DNA of 64,000 bases from Devosia litorisediminis (GTDB lineage: Bacteria; Pseudomonadota; Alphaproteobacteria; Rhizobiales; Devosiaceae). A model generated the notes under the pieces. The model was given only the letters and a program-made list of their open reading frames with translations. It was not told the origin of the DNA and ran no database searches. The stretch is taken from assembly GCF_018334155.1 (NCBI RefSeq), contig NZ_JAGXTP010000001.1, positions 62,001 through 126,000 on the forward strand. The letters run 5' to 3'. Shown here in pieces: positions 21,043 through 28,927 of this stretch. Every line of letters starts with the position of its first letter. The stretch's first letter is position 1. The position numbers were made by a program, and so were the translations under genes.

Positions 21043-21065
21043 CCAATGGGGTGGGCTGAGGTTCC
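21041..21065 (-). promoter_or_regulatory. EcfG-type promoter of dps
   Basis: On the minus strand GGAAC (21065-21061), 16 bases, then GGTT (21044-21041), against the consensus GGAAC-N16/17-CGTT: one mismatch. Transcription would start near 21034, leaving a leader of about 40 bases. Confidence 0.62.
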
Positions 21066-21078
21066 GTTATCGGGGCGC

Positions 21079-21110
21079 AAAAAAGGCGCAGTCAGAGCCT
21101 GACTGCGCCT
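21079..21110 (-). terminator. rho-independent terminator of hsp20
   Basis: A perfect 12-base stem (AGGCGCAGTCAG / CTGACTGCGCCT) with a three-base loop, followed on the minus strand by six T. It lies about 100 bases after the hsp20 stop and just upstream of the dps promoter, insulating the two genes. Confidence 0.88.
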
Positions 21111-21211
21111 CCGATCATGCAGGCTGGACAACGGGGTCATACGAGCTCAGCTCTGATGGCCCAGCCGCCCACAACCGCTCCAGTGGAGCGATTTTGCGCA
21201 AGCGCCGGCGT

Positions 21212-21670
21212 CTAGTTGACCGACTTGTCCTCAATGGTTGGCTGCTCGCCAGACTTGATCTCGATCGAGCGCGGCTTCTTGCTTTCGGGCAATTCGCGCT
21301 TGAGTTCGAGATGGAGCAAGCCGTTCTCGAGGGTGGCGCCATGAACCTCGACATAGTCGGCAAGCTGGAAGCGCAGTTCAAAGGCGCGTTCAGCAATGCC
21401 GCGATGGAGGAATTCGCGGGCCTTGTCGGCGGTCTCGGCGGATTTGGCGCCCTTGACCACAAGGTTGTTTTCCTTGGTCTCAATGGCGATGTCGCCATTG
21501 CCAAAACCGGCTACGGCAATCGAGATGCGGTAGGTGTCATCACCGGTGCGCTCGATATTGTAGGGAGGGTAGGTCTTGGCTTCCTGCCCGACCAGATTGT
21601 CGAGGCGATTGAAGACCCGGTCAAAGCCGACGGTCGAGCGGTAGAAGGGGGAAAAATCAATGGTCTGCAT
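21212..21670 (-). CDS. small heat shock protein (Hsp20/IbpA family)
   Basis: ATP-independent chaperone that holds unfolding proteins. From ATG 21670 (GGAG nine bases upstream) it has 152 residues: a short N-terminal arm MQTIDFSPFYRSTVGFDR typical of rhizobial class A sHSPs, an alpha-crystallin domain (about 38-130) with the conserved GATLENGLLHLEL, and a short tail. The upstream open frame is leader RNA rather than protein. Expression looks doubly heat-controlled: an RpoH promoter about 120-145 bases upstream and a ROSE-like hairpin that folds over the ribosome site. Confidence 0.94.
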   Translation of the reverse strand: MQTIDFSPFYRSTVGFDRVFNRLDNLVGQEAKTYPPYNIERTGDDTYRISIAVAGFGNGDIAIETKENNLVVKGAKSAETADKAREFLHRGIAERAFELRFQLADYVEVHGATLENGLLHLELKRELPESKKPRSIEIKSGEQPTIEDKSVN

Positions 21671-21673
21671 AGT

Positions 21674-21696
21674 CACATTCTCCGTAAAGCAACGTG
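21674..21696 (-). promoter_or_regulatory. ROSE-like RNA thermometer hairpin over the hsp20 ribosome site
   Basis: Read on the minus strand, CACGTTGCTT pairs with GGAGAATGTG, leaving the G of TTGCT bulged out; the GGAG ribosome site is inside the stem, and the ATG follows three bases later. A UUGCU segment pairing with the Shine-Dalgarno with one unpaired G is the hallmark of the 3' hairpin of ROSE elements, known upstream of small heat shock genes in rhizobia. The expected leader of about 105-110 bases also fits. Recognised by eye, not by a covariance model. Confidence 0.65.
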
Positions 21697-21789
21697 GTTT
21701 CCCGGTGGTCTCGTGCTGGCTCCCAACATTAGGCAAGCCGTGAAATTCGAGGCCGGGGTCCCCGGCGAGTGCCGGCGAACAAGTGAAAT

Positions 21790-21815
21790 ATGGGGGGCCG
21801 AATGACGGGTTCAAG
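21790..21815 (-). promoter_or_regulatory. RpoH (sigma-32) promoter of hsp20
   Basis: On the minus strand CTTGAA (21815-21810), 14 bases, then CCCCAT followed by ATT (21795-21787). This matches the heat-shock sigma consensus CTTGAA-N(11-16)-CCCCATnT. Transcription would begin near 21780. Confidence 0.75.
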
Positions 21816-21888
21816 GGGTGCAGGATTGCACCGGGTATGAACCGAAAATGAATGATGTGGTCCAATCGCGTTCAGGCAGGGGGCGCTA

Positions 21889-22008
21889 AAAGTGCGGGTG
21901 TGCCGAGAGCAATCCCGGCACGGTAAAACAGCGGCCCGTCTTCCGCCCCCCGCACGGGCCGTCATGAAGGAAACCAGTATCCCCCGGGATGCTGGTTTTC
22001 TTTTTGCT
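21889..22008 (+). ncRNA. candidate small RNA with C-rich loop and terminator
   Basis: Intergenic stretch with three successive stems on the plus strand: GTGCCG/CGGCAC (21900-21921); CGGCCCGT/ACGGGCCG (21932-21961) enclosing a 14-base C-rich loop with CCCCCC; and a terminator stem at 21971-21998 followed by TTCTTTTT. No credible protein frame precedes this terminator. C-rich loops that pair with ribosome sites are common in alphaproteobacterial regulatory RNAs. The family is not recognised, and the 5' end and promoter are not defined. Confidence 0.45.
21971..22005 (+). terminator. rho-independent terminator (candidate small RNA)
   Basis: AAACCAG-t-ATCCC pairs with GGGAT-g-CTGGTTT (12 pairs plus one T-G wobble), then TTCTTTTT. 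Strong on the plus strand, but the nearest upstream genes are transcribed the other way, so it must end a plus-strand non-coding transcript. Confidence 0.72.
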
Positions 22009-22030
22009 GCAGCGGTTCTGGCAATCTGCC

Positions 22031-22165
22031 GGTCTGCAAAGGGCAGGCTCTTGCGCTTGTGGTGCTCCCGTACTCAAGTACGCTGCGCGCCGGTTCTCAT
22101 CATCCCCCATTTCCACTCGGCAGCCCGCGAATCCCGCTACAGCAAATTGTGCCTTCCAGAACAGG
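22031..22165 (+). repeat. intergenic repeat element, copy A
   Basis: About 135 bases similar to 29600-29729: both begin GGTCTGCAAA, share TGCGCTT, GTGCTC, a short palindrome, ACGCTGCGCG(C), GGTTCTC and an end near GTGCCT. In this copy the palindrome is GTACT-ca-AGTAC (22070-22081). It ends just before the alpha/beta hydrolase start. Confidence 0.6.
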
Positions 22166-22171
22166 TCTCTC

Positions 22172-23143
22172 ATGAACGTCGTCGATCCCAATGGACCCAG
22201 CCTGGTCAATATTGCATCCAACCCCATGCCCGAGGGCGCGCGGGTGGGTTATTTCAAGACGCCCGACAATGTGCAGCTGCGCTATGCGTTCTGGCCGAAG
22301 TCGGAAGGCAAGCATCGCGGCACGATCTGTCTGGTGCAGGGGCGTGCCGAATTCATCGAGAAGTATTTCGAGACCATTGCCGATTTCCGCAAGCGGGGGT
22401 TTTCGGTGGCCACGTTTGACTGGCGCGGGCAGGGCGGCTCGGACCGGCTGATCGACAATCCAGCGCTGGGCTATGTCGACCGGTTTGAGGATTACTGGAC
22501 GGACCTCAAGAGCTTTCACGGCCATATCCTGCTGCCCGAATGCCCGCCGCCCTATTATCTAGTGGGCCATTCAATGGGCGGGCTGGCCTCGCTGATGGCC
22601 GGCGCCCGGGACCGGCTGATGTTTGACAGGATCTTTCTGTCGGCCCCGATGCTGGCGCTGGACGGCCTGCCATTGAGCATGGCGGGGATGGCGCGCGTGG
22701 CCGAGGTGCTCAGCTTTGTCGGGCTGGGCCGGATGCCGGTGAGCCGCAAGGCCGACAAGCCTGCGTCAGAGGCGACATTTCCCAATAATCCGCTGACCGG
22801 GGACATGCTGCGCTATCTGCGCATGGTCGATGTGCTCAATGCCCGCCCGATGCTGGAAATCGGTGCGCCGACGGTGCGCTGGGCGGCGTCGGCCTTTGGG
22901 GCGATGACAGTGGCTGGTGGGGACAGCTTTCCCGCCAGTGTGCGCATTCCGCTATTGATGCTGGGCGCGGCGCGCGATGCGGTGGTGTCGACCAATGCCA
23001 TTGAGCAATTGGGCCTGCGGATGCGGACCGGGCGCCACATGGTGATCCCCGGCGCGCGGCATGAACTGTTCATGGAAAGCGACGCGATCCGCGGCCAGGT
23101 GTTTGCCGCGTTTGATGCGTTCATCACCGAACAGAGCGGGTGA
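22172..23143 (+). CDS. alpha/beta hydrolase, lysophospholipase-like
   Basis: Serine hydrolase of the monoacylglycerol lipase/lysophospholipase (PldB-like) group, cytoplasmic or membrane-associated. The 323 residues from ATG 22172 (MNVVDPNGPSLVN) show the core DWRGQGGSDR, the nucleophile elbow GHSMGG and, near the C-terminus, GARHELFME carrying the catalytic His. The frame stays open for 61 codons upstream, but that part covers the repeat element and is not protein-like. The ribosome site (AGG) is weak. Substrate unknown. Confidence 0.88.
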   Translation: MNVVDPNGPSLVNIASNPMPEGARVGYFKTPDNVQLRYAFWPKSEGKHRGTICLVQGRAEFIEKYFETIADFRKRGFSVATFDWRGQGGSDRLIDNPALGYVDRFEDYWTDLKSFHGHILLPECPPPYYLVGHSMGGLASLMAGARDRLMFDRIFLSAPMLALDGLPLSMAGMARVAEVLSFVGLGRMPVSRKADKPASEATFPNNPLTGDMLRYLRMVDVLNARPMLEIGAPTVRWAASAFGAMTVAGGDSFPASVRIPLLMLGAARDAVVSTNAIEQLGLRMRTGRHMVIPGARHELFMESDAIRGQVFAAFDAFITEQSG

Positions 23144-23257
23144 GTGGGGGCCGGTCCGGGGTGGGAAGGGGACGGTCTGGTACTGGGCACCAGATCGCCA
23201 AAGCCGACGTTCACCATTTGGGATTTCACGGCCAGAATAGCCGTGGAATGCGTGGCA

Positions 23258-23509
23258 CTATCGCCAAAGAATTCGTAGGACATCTAACGGGCTGGTCATA
23301 CCAAAGGCAACTAGGCCCGCTACGGAAAACATTGCCCATGTGACCCAGAAGCTGCGGTGGCGACCAGTCCTAAAACCGTACAAAAAAATGATCAGGTTAA
23401 TCGGGAAAAATGCCAGGCCCATTGGAAAGCCACGAATTCCGAACACGGGCTGCAATCCGACGATGATTTCAAGCCCTATGAGATGAATTGATTTCTCCGC
23501 TGGCGACAT
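23258..23509 (-). CDS. small hypothetical membrane protein
   Basis: Not recognised. An 83-residue frame from ATG 23509 predicts two to three hydrophobic segments (around IGLEIIVGLQPVFGI, GLAFFPINLIIFLYGF and FWVTWAMFSVAGLVAFGM), with basic residues between the last two, which looks like a real small membrane protein rather than a shadow. The ribosome site is poor. It lies in a stretch with more A/T than neighbouring DNA, together with the methyltransferase gene, and may be a recently acquired piece. Confidence 0.45.
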   Translation of the reverse strand: MSPAEKSIHLIGLEIIVGLQPVFGIRGFPMGLAFFPINLIIFLYGFRTGRHRSFWVTWAMFSVAGLVAFGMTSPLDVLRILWR

Positions 23510-23614
23510 ATCTCTAAATCTGTCGATTATAGTTCTCCTCGTACGCGGAAGGCTCGACGTGGGGGTGTCTTCGGACCGTCTGCTTCTGGGGTGATATCTA
23601 TAGCCAGCTGACGT

Positions 23615-24406
23615 TCAAATGTCAGTGTTGTGAGCAGTGACGACCCACGTCGCGGCGATTAGGCCCACCTGTCCACCCCTCACTCGCTCAGTAATTGCTG
23701 CGCGTACTCGTGGTTCAACAGCCGAGCGCATCTCTGGACTATTTCGCAAAGCTTTGCCAAGCGCACCAACTTGCGTCACCACGTTCATCGTTTGGTCGAT
23801 ATCACCGCAAGAAACCTCGGCGTCAAACGGATCAACTGCTACTTCTGCGAAGCCAGCCGCATGCAGGATATTCCTGATGCGAGATGGCTGCTCGAAACTA
23901 ACATGTGGTGCTTCACTCAACGTCAACCCGCTGGCTTCTAATGGCAGATAGTCCAGCTCGTTTTCCCTGATTGACCGCCAGCATACAAACCCGACTAGAC
24001 CGTTAGGACGAAGCATCCGGCGTAGATTGCCGAATGCCTGGACGGGGTCTGAGAAGAACATGGCGCCAAATCGCGAGTAAACTACATCGACGCTGTGATC
24101 GGGCAGACCGAGATGCGCCGCATCCGCTTGTTCCAGCAAAACCTGCGGCAAATGGATCGTTCTCGAACGTGCGATTTTCAAGGAATTCGGTGCGATATCG
24201 ACCCCGATCACTCGTCCGAACGTCCCGGTTCGCTCCGCAAGTTGAAACGTCGATTGCCCAGTACCACAGCCGACGTCGAGAACCGTTTTTCCTTCCAATA
24301 CTCCCAGAACATTCATGGCGGCCAACCCCAGAGGCGCTATTTGCAGATCAATTAGGTCAGCAAGTGCAACCCGCGCGCGATCAGCGACATCAAGCAGGGT
24401 TTTCAT
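23615..24406 (-). CDS. class I SAM-dependent methyltransferase
   Basis: Probable methyltransferase of unknown substrate. From ATG 24406 (MKTLLDVADRARV) it has 263 residues. Motif I VLDVGCGTGQST, motif II acidic residue in GVDIAP, the post-motif LEQADAAHLGLPDHSVDVVYSRFG and LRPNGLVGFVCW are all present, typical of UbiE/Methyltransf_11 proteins. A TTG start at 24493 would add 29 residues including a Cys-rich segment; neither start has a good ribosome site. Codon use is less GC-rich than in the neighbours, which suggests horizontal transfer. It stands alone, between a hydrolase and the Tad genes. Confidence 0.82.
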   Translation of the reverse strand: MKTLLDVADRARVALADLIDLQIAPLGLAAMNVLGVLEGKTVLDVGCGTGQSTFQLAERTGTFGRVIGVDIAPNSLKIARSRTIHLPQVLLEQADAAHLGLPDHSVDVVYSRFGAMFFSDPVQAFGNLRRMLRPNGLVGFVCWRSIRENELDYLPLEASGLTLSEAPHVSFEQPSRIRNILHAAGFAEVAVDPFDAEVSCGDIDQTMNVVTQVGALGKALRNSPEMRSAVEPRVRAAITERVRGGQVGLIAATWVVTAHNTDI

Positions 24407-24643
24407 CTGACTGCACGGTCCGGCTCCGCAGAAACAAACGTCGATTACAACTTCTGCTTGTAGGCCCTGCGCAGTCAATGTTTTCCGTCTCAAATGGGGT
24501 CGAAACCCGAAGGGTTTGGTGCTGTGGAGGTCGCATCACGATCGCGTGGTGGGGCGCCACGGTGGGCGTTGAAACTCACCAATTTTCAACGATGTTGCGA
24601 TAGGAATTGGGTCGGTGCCAGCATGGCATTTGAGGACCAGTAG

Positions 24644-25960
24644 TTGCCCATACGCAGCTTGTTGACGCGCTTCTTATCCGACCGCTCGGGTAACGTTGCG
24701 ATTATCTGTGCATTCGCCTTTATTCCAATGTTGGTCGTGGCTGGTGGGGCAACCGATATCGCCCGCCACGAAGCCTATCGGGTGCAGTTGCAGGATGGCG
24801 TTGATCGCGCTGTGCTGGCCGCCGCGTCATTGACGCAAACCCGCACCATCGAGGCGACCGTAACCGACTACATGAAGTCGGTGCCGTTCATCAAAGACGT
24901 CAAGGTGAGCTTCACGCCCAAGACCGGGCTGAACTATCGCGAAGTCACGGTGCAGGCGCAGTATGCCATGTCGACGGGCTTCCTGCCGCTGATCGGGGTC
25001 AACACCATCATGGTGAGCGCCTCGGCCACCGCCATCGAGCGGCGCAAGAATGTCGAAATCTCGCTGATGCTGGACGTGTCGGGTTCGATGCGCAATGGCA
25101 ATCCGCGCCGCATTGATCTGCTCAAGCCGGCGGCGCGCGATTTTATCGATGCGATCCTGAACGCCAAGACGGCCGATTATACATCGGTGTCGATCGTGCC
25201 CTATGCGGGCCAGGTCAATGTGGGGTCCGCGGTATTCGCCGGGCTGGGCGGGACGCGGCTGCACAAGAATTCGTCGTGCTTTGAATTTGCCGATGCCGAT
25301 TACGCGGCGGGCATGCGCACCTTTGCCGGCCGGGCGCAGGTGCCCCATTTCACGCACTGGAATTTCAACCAGAACGTGAAGGACATGAACTGGTGGTGGT
25401 GTCCCACCGAGGACACCTCGATCAGCTATCTGTCCAACAATGCCACCGCGCTCAAGCAGCGCATCACCGATTACAAAATGCATGACGGCACCGGCACGGC
25501 GGTGGCGATGAACTGGGGGCTGATGCTGCTGGACCCGACATCGCGCGATTTCGTGCAGTGGGCGTCCACGGCCGGGATCGTGCCGACAGCCTTTGCGGGG
25601 CGGCCCTCGGCGTTCAATGACGGCGAAACGCTCAAGTTTATCGTGTTGATGACGGATGGCGCGATCAGCGACCAGTACCGCCCCAAGGACGCCAATCGAT
25701 CAGTTACCCTGGCGCCCGACAACAAGCTGACCCAGTCGCGCACCCAGGCACGCGATCTGATGTACAAGGTGTGCAACCGGGCCAAGGCCAATGGGGTGGT
25801 GGTGTTTACTATCGGGTTTGAAGTGGATTCCACCGCCGCCACGGAAATGGCCAATTGCGCCTCGAGCCCGAGCCATTTCTATTCGGTGACCGGGCTTGAT
25901 ATCGCCAAGGCGTTCAGCTCGATCGCCTCGGCGATCCAGAAGATCCGGTTGACCCAATGA
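24644..25960 (+). CDS. TadG-like pilus assembly protein with von Willebrand A domain
   Basis: Membrane-anchored protein associated with Tad/Flp-type pili. Its 438 residues have an N-terminal FLSDRSGNVAIICAFAFIP segment (TadE-like anchor, about 10-35) and a von Willebrand A domain with the metal site motif LMLDVSGSM (about 145). A later Cys- and Trp-rich insert (NWWWCPTED) is notable. The start is TTG 24644, supported by GAGGA seven bases upstream; no ATG is near. It overlaps the next gene by ATGA. The core tad genes (ATPase, secretin, Flp pilin) are not in the window. Confidence 0.85.
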   Translation: MPIRSLLTRFLSDRSGNVAIICAFAFIPMLVVAGGATDIARHEAYRVQLQDGVDRAVLAAASLTQTRTIEATVTDYMKSVPFIKDVKVSFTPKTGLNYREVTVQAQYAMSTGFLPLIGVNTIMVSASATAIERRKNVEISLMLDVSGSMRNGNPRRIDLLKPAARDFIDAILNAKTADYTSVSIVPYAGQVNVGSAVFAGLGGTRLHKNSSCFEFADADYAAGMRTFAGRAQVPHFTHWNFNQNVKDMNWWWCPTEDTSISYLSNNATALKQRITDYKMHDGTGTAVAMNWGLMLLDPTSRDFVQWASTAGIVPTAFAGRPSAFNDGETLKFIVLMTDGAISDQYRPKDANRSVTLAPDNKLTQSRTQARDLMYKVCNRAKANGVVVFTIGFEVDSTAATEMANCASSPSHFYSVTGLDIAKAFSSIASAIQKIRLTQ

Positions 25961-26481
25961 TCACGCGGATCCGCCGGGGGTTTGTACGGCATCAGGCGGG
26001 CGCGGCTGCGGTGGAGTTCGCGCTCATCGTGCCGATGCTGTTCGCGCTGATCTTTTCGACCATCGAGGTCGGCTGGACGATGGTGCAGACCATCATGCTG
26101 GAGCGGGGGCTGGATCTGACGGTGCGTTCGCTGCGCATTGGCAGCCTGGCCAACCCGACCCAGACGCTGATCCGTCAGGCGGTGTGCAAGCAGGCCATGG
26201 TGCTCAATGACTGCGTCAACACGCTGACCATCGAGCTGATCCCGATCACCAAGGAAGCCGATTATCCCACCGATTCCTCGCGCTGCATCAACCGGGGCAG
26301 CAAGGTGGCGCCGGTGTTGCGGTTTGATGCGGGGTCGCGCTCGCAGACGGTGTTTGTGCGCGCCTGCTTTGTGGTTTCACCGCTGACGCCGGGTCTGGGG
26401 GTGGGGCTGGCCCTGCCCAAGGACAATACCGGGGCCTATCGGATCATCGCCAAATCGGCCTTTGTGAACGAGCCATCATGA
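25957..26481 (+). CDS. TadE-like pilus assembly protein
   Basis: Pseudopilin-like protein of the TadE family; 174 residues with the diagnostic GAAAVEFALIVPMLFALIF hydrophobic stretch (about 15-35, Glu at the classic position) followed by a periplasmic domain with cysteines at about 70-90. It is coupled to the TadG-like gene by a four-base overlap and overlaps the next gene by four bases as well. Confidence 0.85.
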   Translation: MITRIRRGFVRHQAGAAAVEFALIVPMLFALIFSTIEVGWTMVQTIMLERGLDLTVRSLRIGSLANPTQTLIRQAVCKQAMVLNDCVNTLTIELIPITKEADYPTDSSRCINRGSKVAPVLRFDAGSRSQTVFVRACFVVSPLTPGLGVGLALPKDNTGAYRIIAKSAFVNEPS

Positions 26482-27011
26482 ACACACAGCGGCGCGGGCT
26501 ATCGGCATGGATACGCGATCAGCGCGGGGCGTCGGCGGTGGAGTTCGCCTTGTTCGCCCCGGTGCTGCTGATGCTGCTGCTGGGATCGGTGACCATTTTT
26601 CACATGTTCCGCACGGCGCAAAACCTGGAAAAGGCCACCTATACGGTGGGTGATATCCTGTCGCGCCAGACGGTGGTGAGCAATGATGTGATGACCAACA
26701 TGCTCAGCCTGACCACCCATTCGGTGGCCATTGTGCGCGACGGGGCCTTGCGGGTAACCAGCATTTCGCGGGTCGGCAGCGGGCTGGTGGTGGACTGGAC
26801 CAAGACGGTGGGCAAGACCGCTGCGGTGGGCAATACGGCGTTGCCGCTCAGCGTGGTGCCCGACATCGCCAATGGCGACTCGGTGCTGGTGACCGAAACC
26901 TTCGTGCCCTATAGCGCGCTGGTCAGCGGGTTCGGGCTGGACCAGATCACGTTTCACTATCGGGCCGTGCAGCGGCCGCGCTTTGTCGGCTCTATCGTGT
27001 TCAAGAACTAG
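26478..27011 (+). CDS. second TadE-like pilus assembly protein
   Basis: A 177-residue paralogue-like companion of the previous protein, with the same N-terminal signature GASAVEFALFAPVLLMLLL and a periplasmic part without the cysteine pair. Three coupled genes of the order TadG/TadE/TadE are a recurring arrangement in Hyphomicrobiales. The stop shares a CTAG with the hisN stop. Confidence 0.85.
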   Translation: MNTQRRGLSAWIRDQRGASAVEFALFAPVLLMLLLGSVTIFHMFRTAQNLEKATYTVGDILSRQTVVSNDVMTNMLSLTTHSVAIVRDGALRVTSISRVGSGLVVDWTKTVGKTAAVGNTALPLSVVPDIANGDSVLVTETFVPYSALVSGFGLDQITFHYRAVQRPRFVGSIVFKN

Positions 27012-27796
27012 GCGGCGTTGACCACGGCCAGCGCCTTTTCGAGCAGGGCCGGGGTGGCTGCCGCCACCACATTGCCGCCACCAGTGGGTTCACTGCCGTC
27101 CCAGCAGGCTATGGCGCCGCCAGCCTGACGGATGATGGGCACCAAGGCGGCAATGTCATAGGTGTTCAGGAATGGCTCGATGACAATGTCGGCGTGGCCG
27201 GCCGCCAGCAGGGCATAGCCATAGCAATCCAGACCAAAGCGCTGCAGCTGGGTGGCGGCTTCGAGCGCCTTCCACTTGGCCATCAGCTCGGGCGAGCTGA
27301 ACAGCGAGGGGGTGGTGGTGAAGACGCTCGAAGGCGCCAGTTCGGTCTGGCCGCTGGTACGCAGCGGCCGGGTCAGGCTGTTGCGGTGATAGGTGGCGCT
27401 GCCGGGGCTGGCCAGGAAGGTTTCGCCAATAAAGGGCTGGGCCATGACGCCGGCAATGGCAACGCCATTATGGGCAAAGCCGATCAGCGTGCCCCAGACC
27501 GGCACGCCGGTGATGAAGGCGCGGGTGCCGTCGACGGGATCGATGATCCAGGTGTATTCGCTGTCGCCCGAATTGCCCCATTCCTCGCCGATAATGGCGT
27601 GATCGGGGAAATTTTCGCCAATGACGGCGCGAATGGCGGTCTCGGCGCTGCGATCGGCCTCGGTGACCGGATCAAAGCCGGCGGCTAGCTTGTTGTCGAC
27701 ACCCAGATTGGTGCGGAACAGCGGCAGGGTTTTGCCCGCGGCGGCGTCGGCGGCGGCCAGCAGGGTGGCTTCGACTTTGGCGAGATCGATGGTCAT
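27008..27796 (-). CDS. hisN: histidinol-phosphatase, inositol-monophosphatase type
   Basis: Removes phosphate from histidinol phosphate in histidine synthesis. The 262 residues have the metal-binding set of the IMPase superfamily: GEEWG, IDPVDGTRAFITG and, near the C-terminus, NTYDIAALVPI. The TRAFITGVPVWGTLI version of the motif favours the HisN subgroup over inositol phosphatases. Same strand as the next upstream gene (N-formylglutamate amidohydrolase), 43 bases away. A general inositol-phosphatase activity cannot be excluded. Confidence 0.85.
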   Translation of the reverse strand: MTIDLAKVEATLLAAADAAAGKTLPLFRTNLGVDNKLAAGFDPVTEADRSAETAIRAVIGENFPDHAIIGEEWGNSGDSEYTWIIDPVDGTRAFITGVPVWGTLIGFAHNGVAIAGVMAQPFIGETFLASPGSATYHRNSLTRPLRTSGQTELAPSSVFTTTPSLFSSPELMAKWKALEAATQLQRFGLDCYGYALLAAGHADIVIEPFLNTYDIAALVPIIRQAGGAIACWDGSEPTGGGNVVAAATPALLEKALAVVNAA

Positions 27797-27839
27797 GAGT
27801 GGTCCGTGCTGGCAATGAGGCAGGAAGGATAGGCCCTGC

Positions 27840-28736
27840 TTACTCGGCAGCGGCCTTTTCGGGAAGGGCCTGATTGCCGACCAGCGAGACCAGGTCGAGC
27901 CCGATCAGGGCAAAGATCAGCCGCTCCATGACGCCGCGAATGGCATCAAAGCCGTCATTTTTGGTCAGGGTCACCTCGTTCATATAGAGGTGGCGGCTGA
28001 TTTCGATCTGCAGGGCGTGCACGCCATGCTGGGGGCGACCATAGGTGCGGGTGGCGAAGCCGCCGGCATAGGGGCGGTTGCGCGCGACACGCAGGCCAGC
28101 GCCGGTGAAGATGGTTTCGACCAGATCGACCAGACCGGGCGCACAGGTGGTGCCATAGCGATCGCCCAGCACGATATCGGGCGCGGCCTTTTCGTTGGAG
28201 CGCGAAATGCGCGGCATGGAATGGCAATCGATCAGCAGGGCGACCCCATAGACATTCATGGCTTCGCTGAGCAGGCGCTGTAGAGCGGCGTGATAGGGGT
28301 GATAAATACCCTCAATGCGCATGCGGGCATCATCCAGGGTGAGCCGCTCGCGATAGATGGGTTTGTTCTCGGCCACCACGCGGGCCAGCGTGCCCAGACC
28401 GGCGGCGACGCGTGGCGAGGTGGTGTTGAAGCGATCCGAAAGCGGCTCGACGAACATGGTGGGGTCAAGTTCCCAGGGCTCGCGATTGACGTCGAGATAG
28501 GCGCGCGGAAAATGGGCGCGCAGCAGCGGGGCGCCAACATGGGGCGCACGGGCGAACAGCTCATCGACCCAGGCATCCTCGGATTGCCGGATGGAAAGAT
28601 GATCAAGCCGGGTCATGGCCAGAAAGCGTTCGGGATAGACGCGACCGGAATGGGGCGAATTGAACACGAGCGGCGCGAGCAACCGGCGGGGCCGGATGGT
28701 CTCAAATGCCGGCTGATCCCAATAGTCGGACCGCAC
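27840..28736 (-). CDS. N-formylglutamate amidohydrolase
   Basis: Hydrolyses N-formyl-L-glutamate to formate and glutamate, as in the last step of one histidine degradation route (HutG type); family members in Hyphomicrobiales often sit beside cpdR and hisN, as here, without other hut genes. Conserved parts are FNSPHSGRVYP, RAYLDVNREPWELDP and LLIDCHSMPR (zinc and substrate residues). I favour GTG 28736 because AGGAGG lies four bases upstream; a GTG at 28817 adds 27 low-complexity residues with no good ribosome site. Length from 28736 is 298 residues. Confidence 0.87.
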   Translation of the reverse strand: MRSDYWDQPAFETIRPRRLLAPLVFNSPHSGRVYPERFLAMTRLDHLSIRQSEDAWVDELFARAPHVGAPLLRAHFPRAYLDVNREPWELDPTMFVEPLSDRFNTTSPRVAAGLGTLARVVAENKPIYRERLTLDDARMRIEGIYHPYHAALQRLLSEAMNVYGVALLIDCHSMPRISRSNEKAAPDIVLGDRYGTTCAPGLVDLVETIFTGAGLRVARNRPYAGGFATRTYGRPQHGVHALQIEISRHLYMNEVTLTKNDGFDAIRGVMERLIFALIGLDLVSLVGNQALPEKAAAE

Positions 28737-28927
28737 ACTGCCTCCTCGCGCTGAGGCCGTTTCCGGCCAATCGTTGATTTGGCCCCCAGTTTCGCCGTTT
28801 GTGACAGAATTGTCCACATTCTCGCAATTTTGCTACCCAGAATCGGGTTGCGTTTGCAGAACGGCAAACTTGCCTTAAACATCGCAGCCTAGAGTGCGAC
28901 TCAAGCCCAGACGGCCGGAGAAATTTG

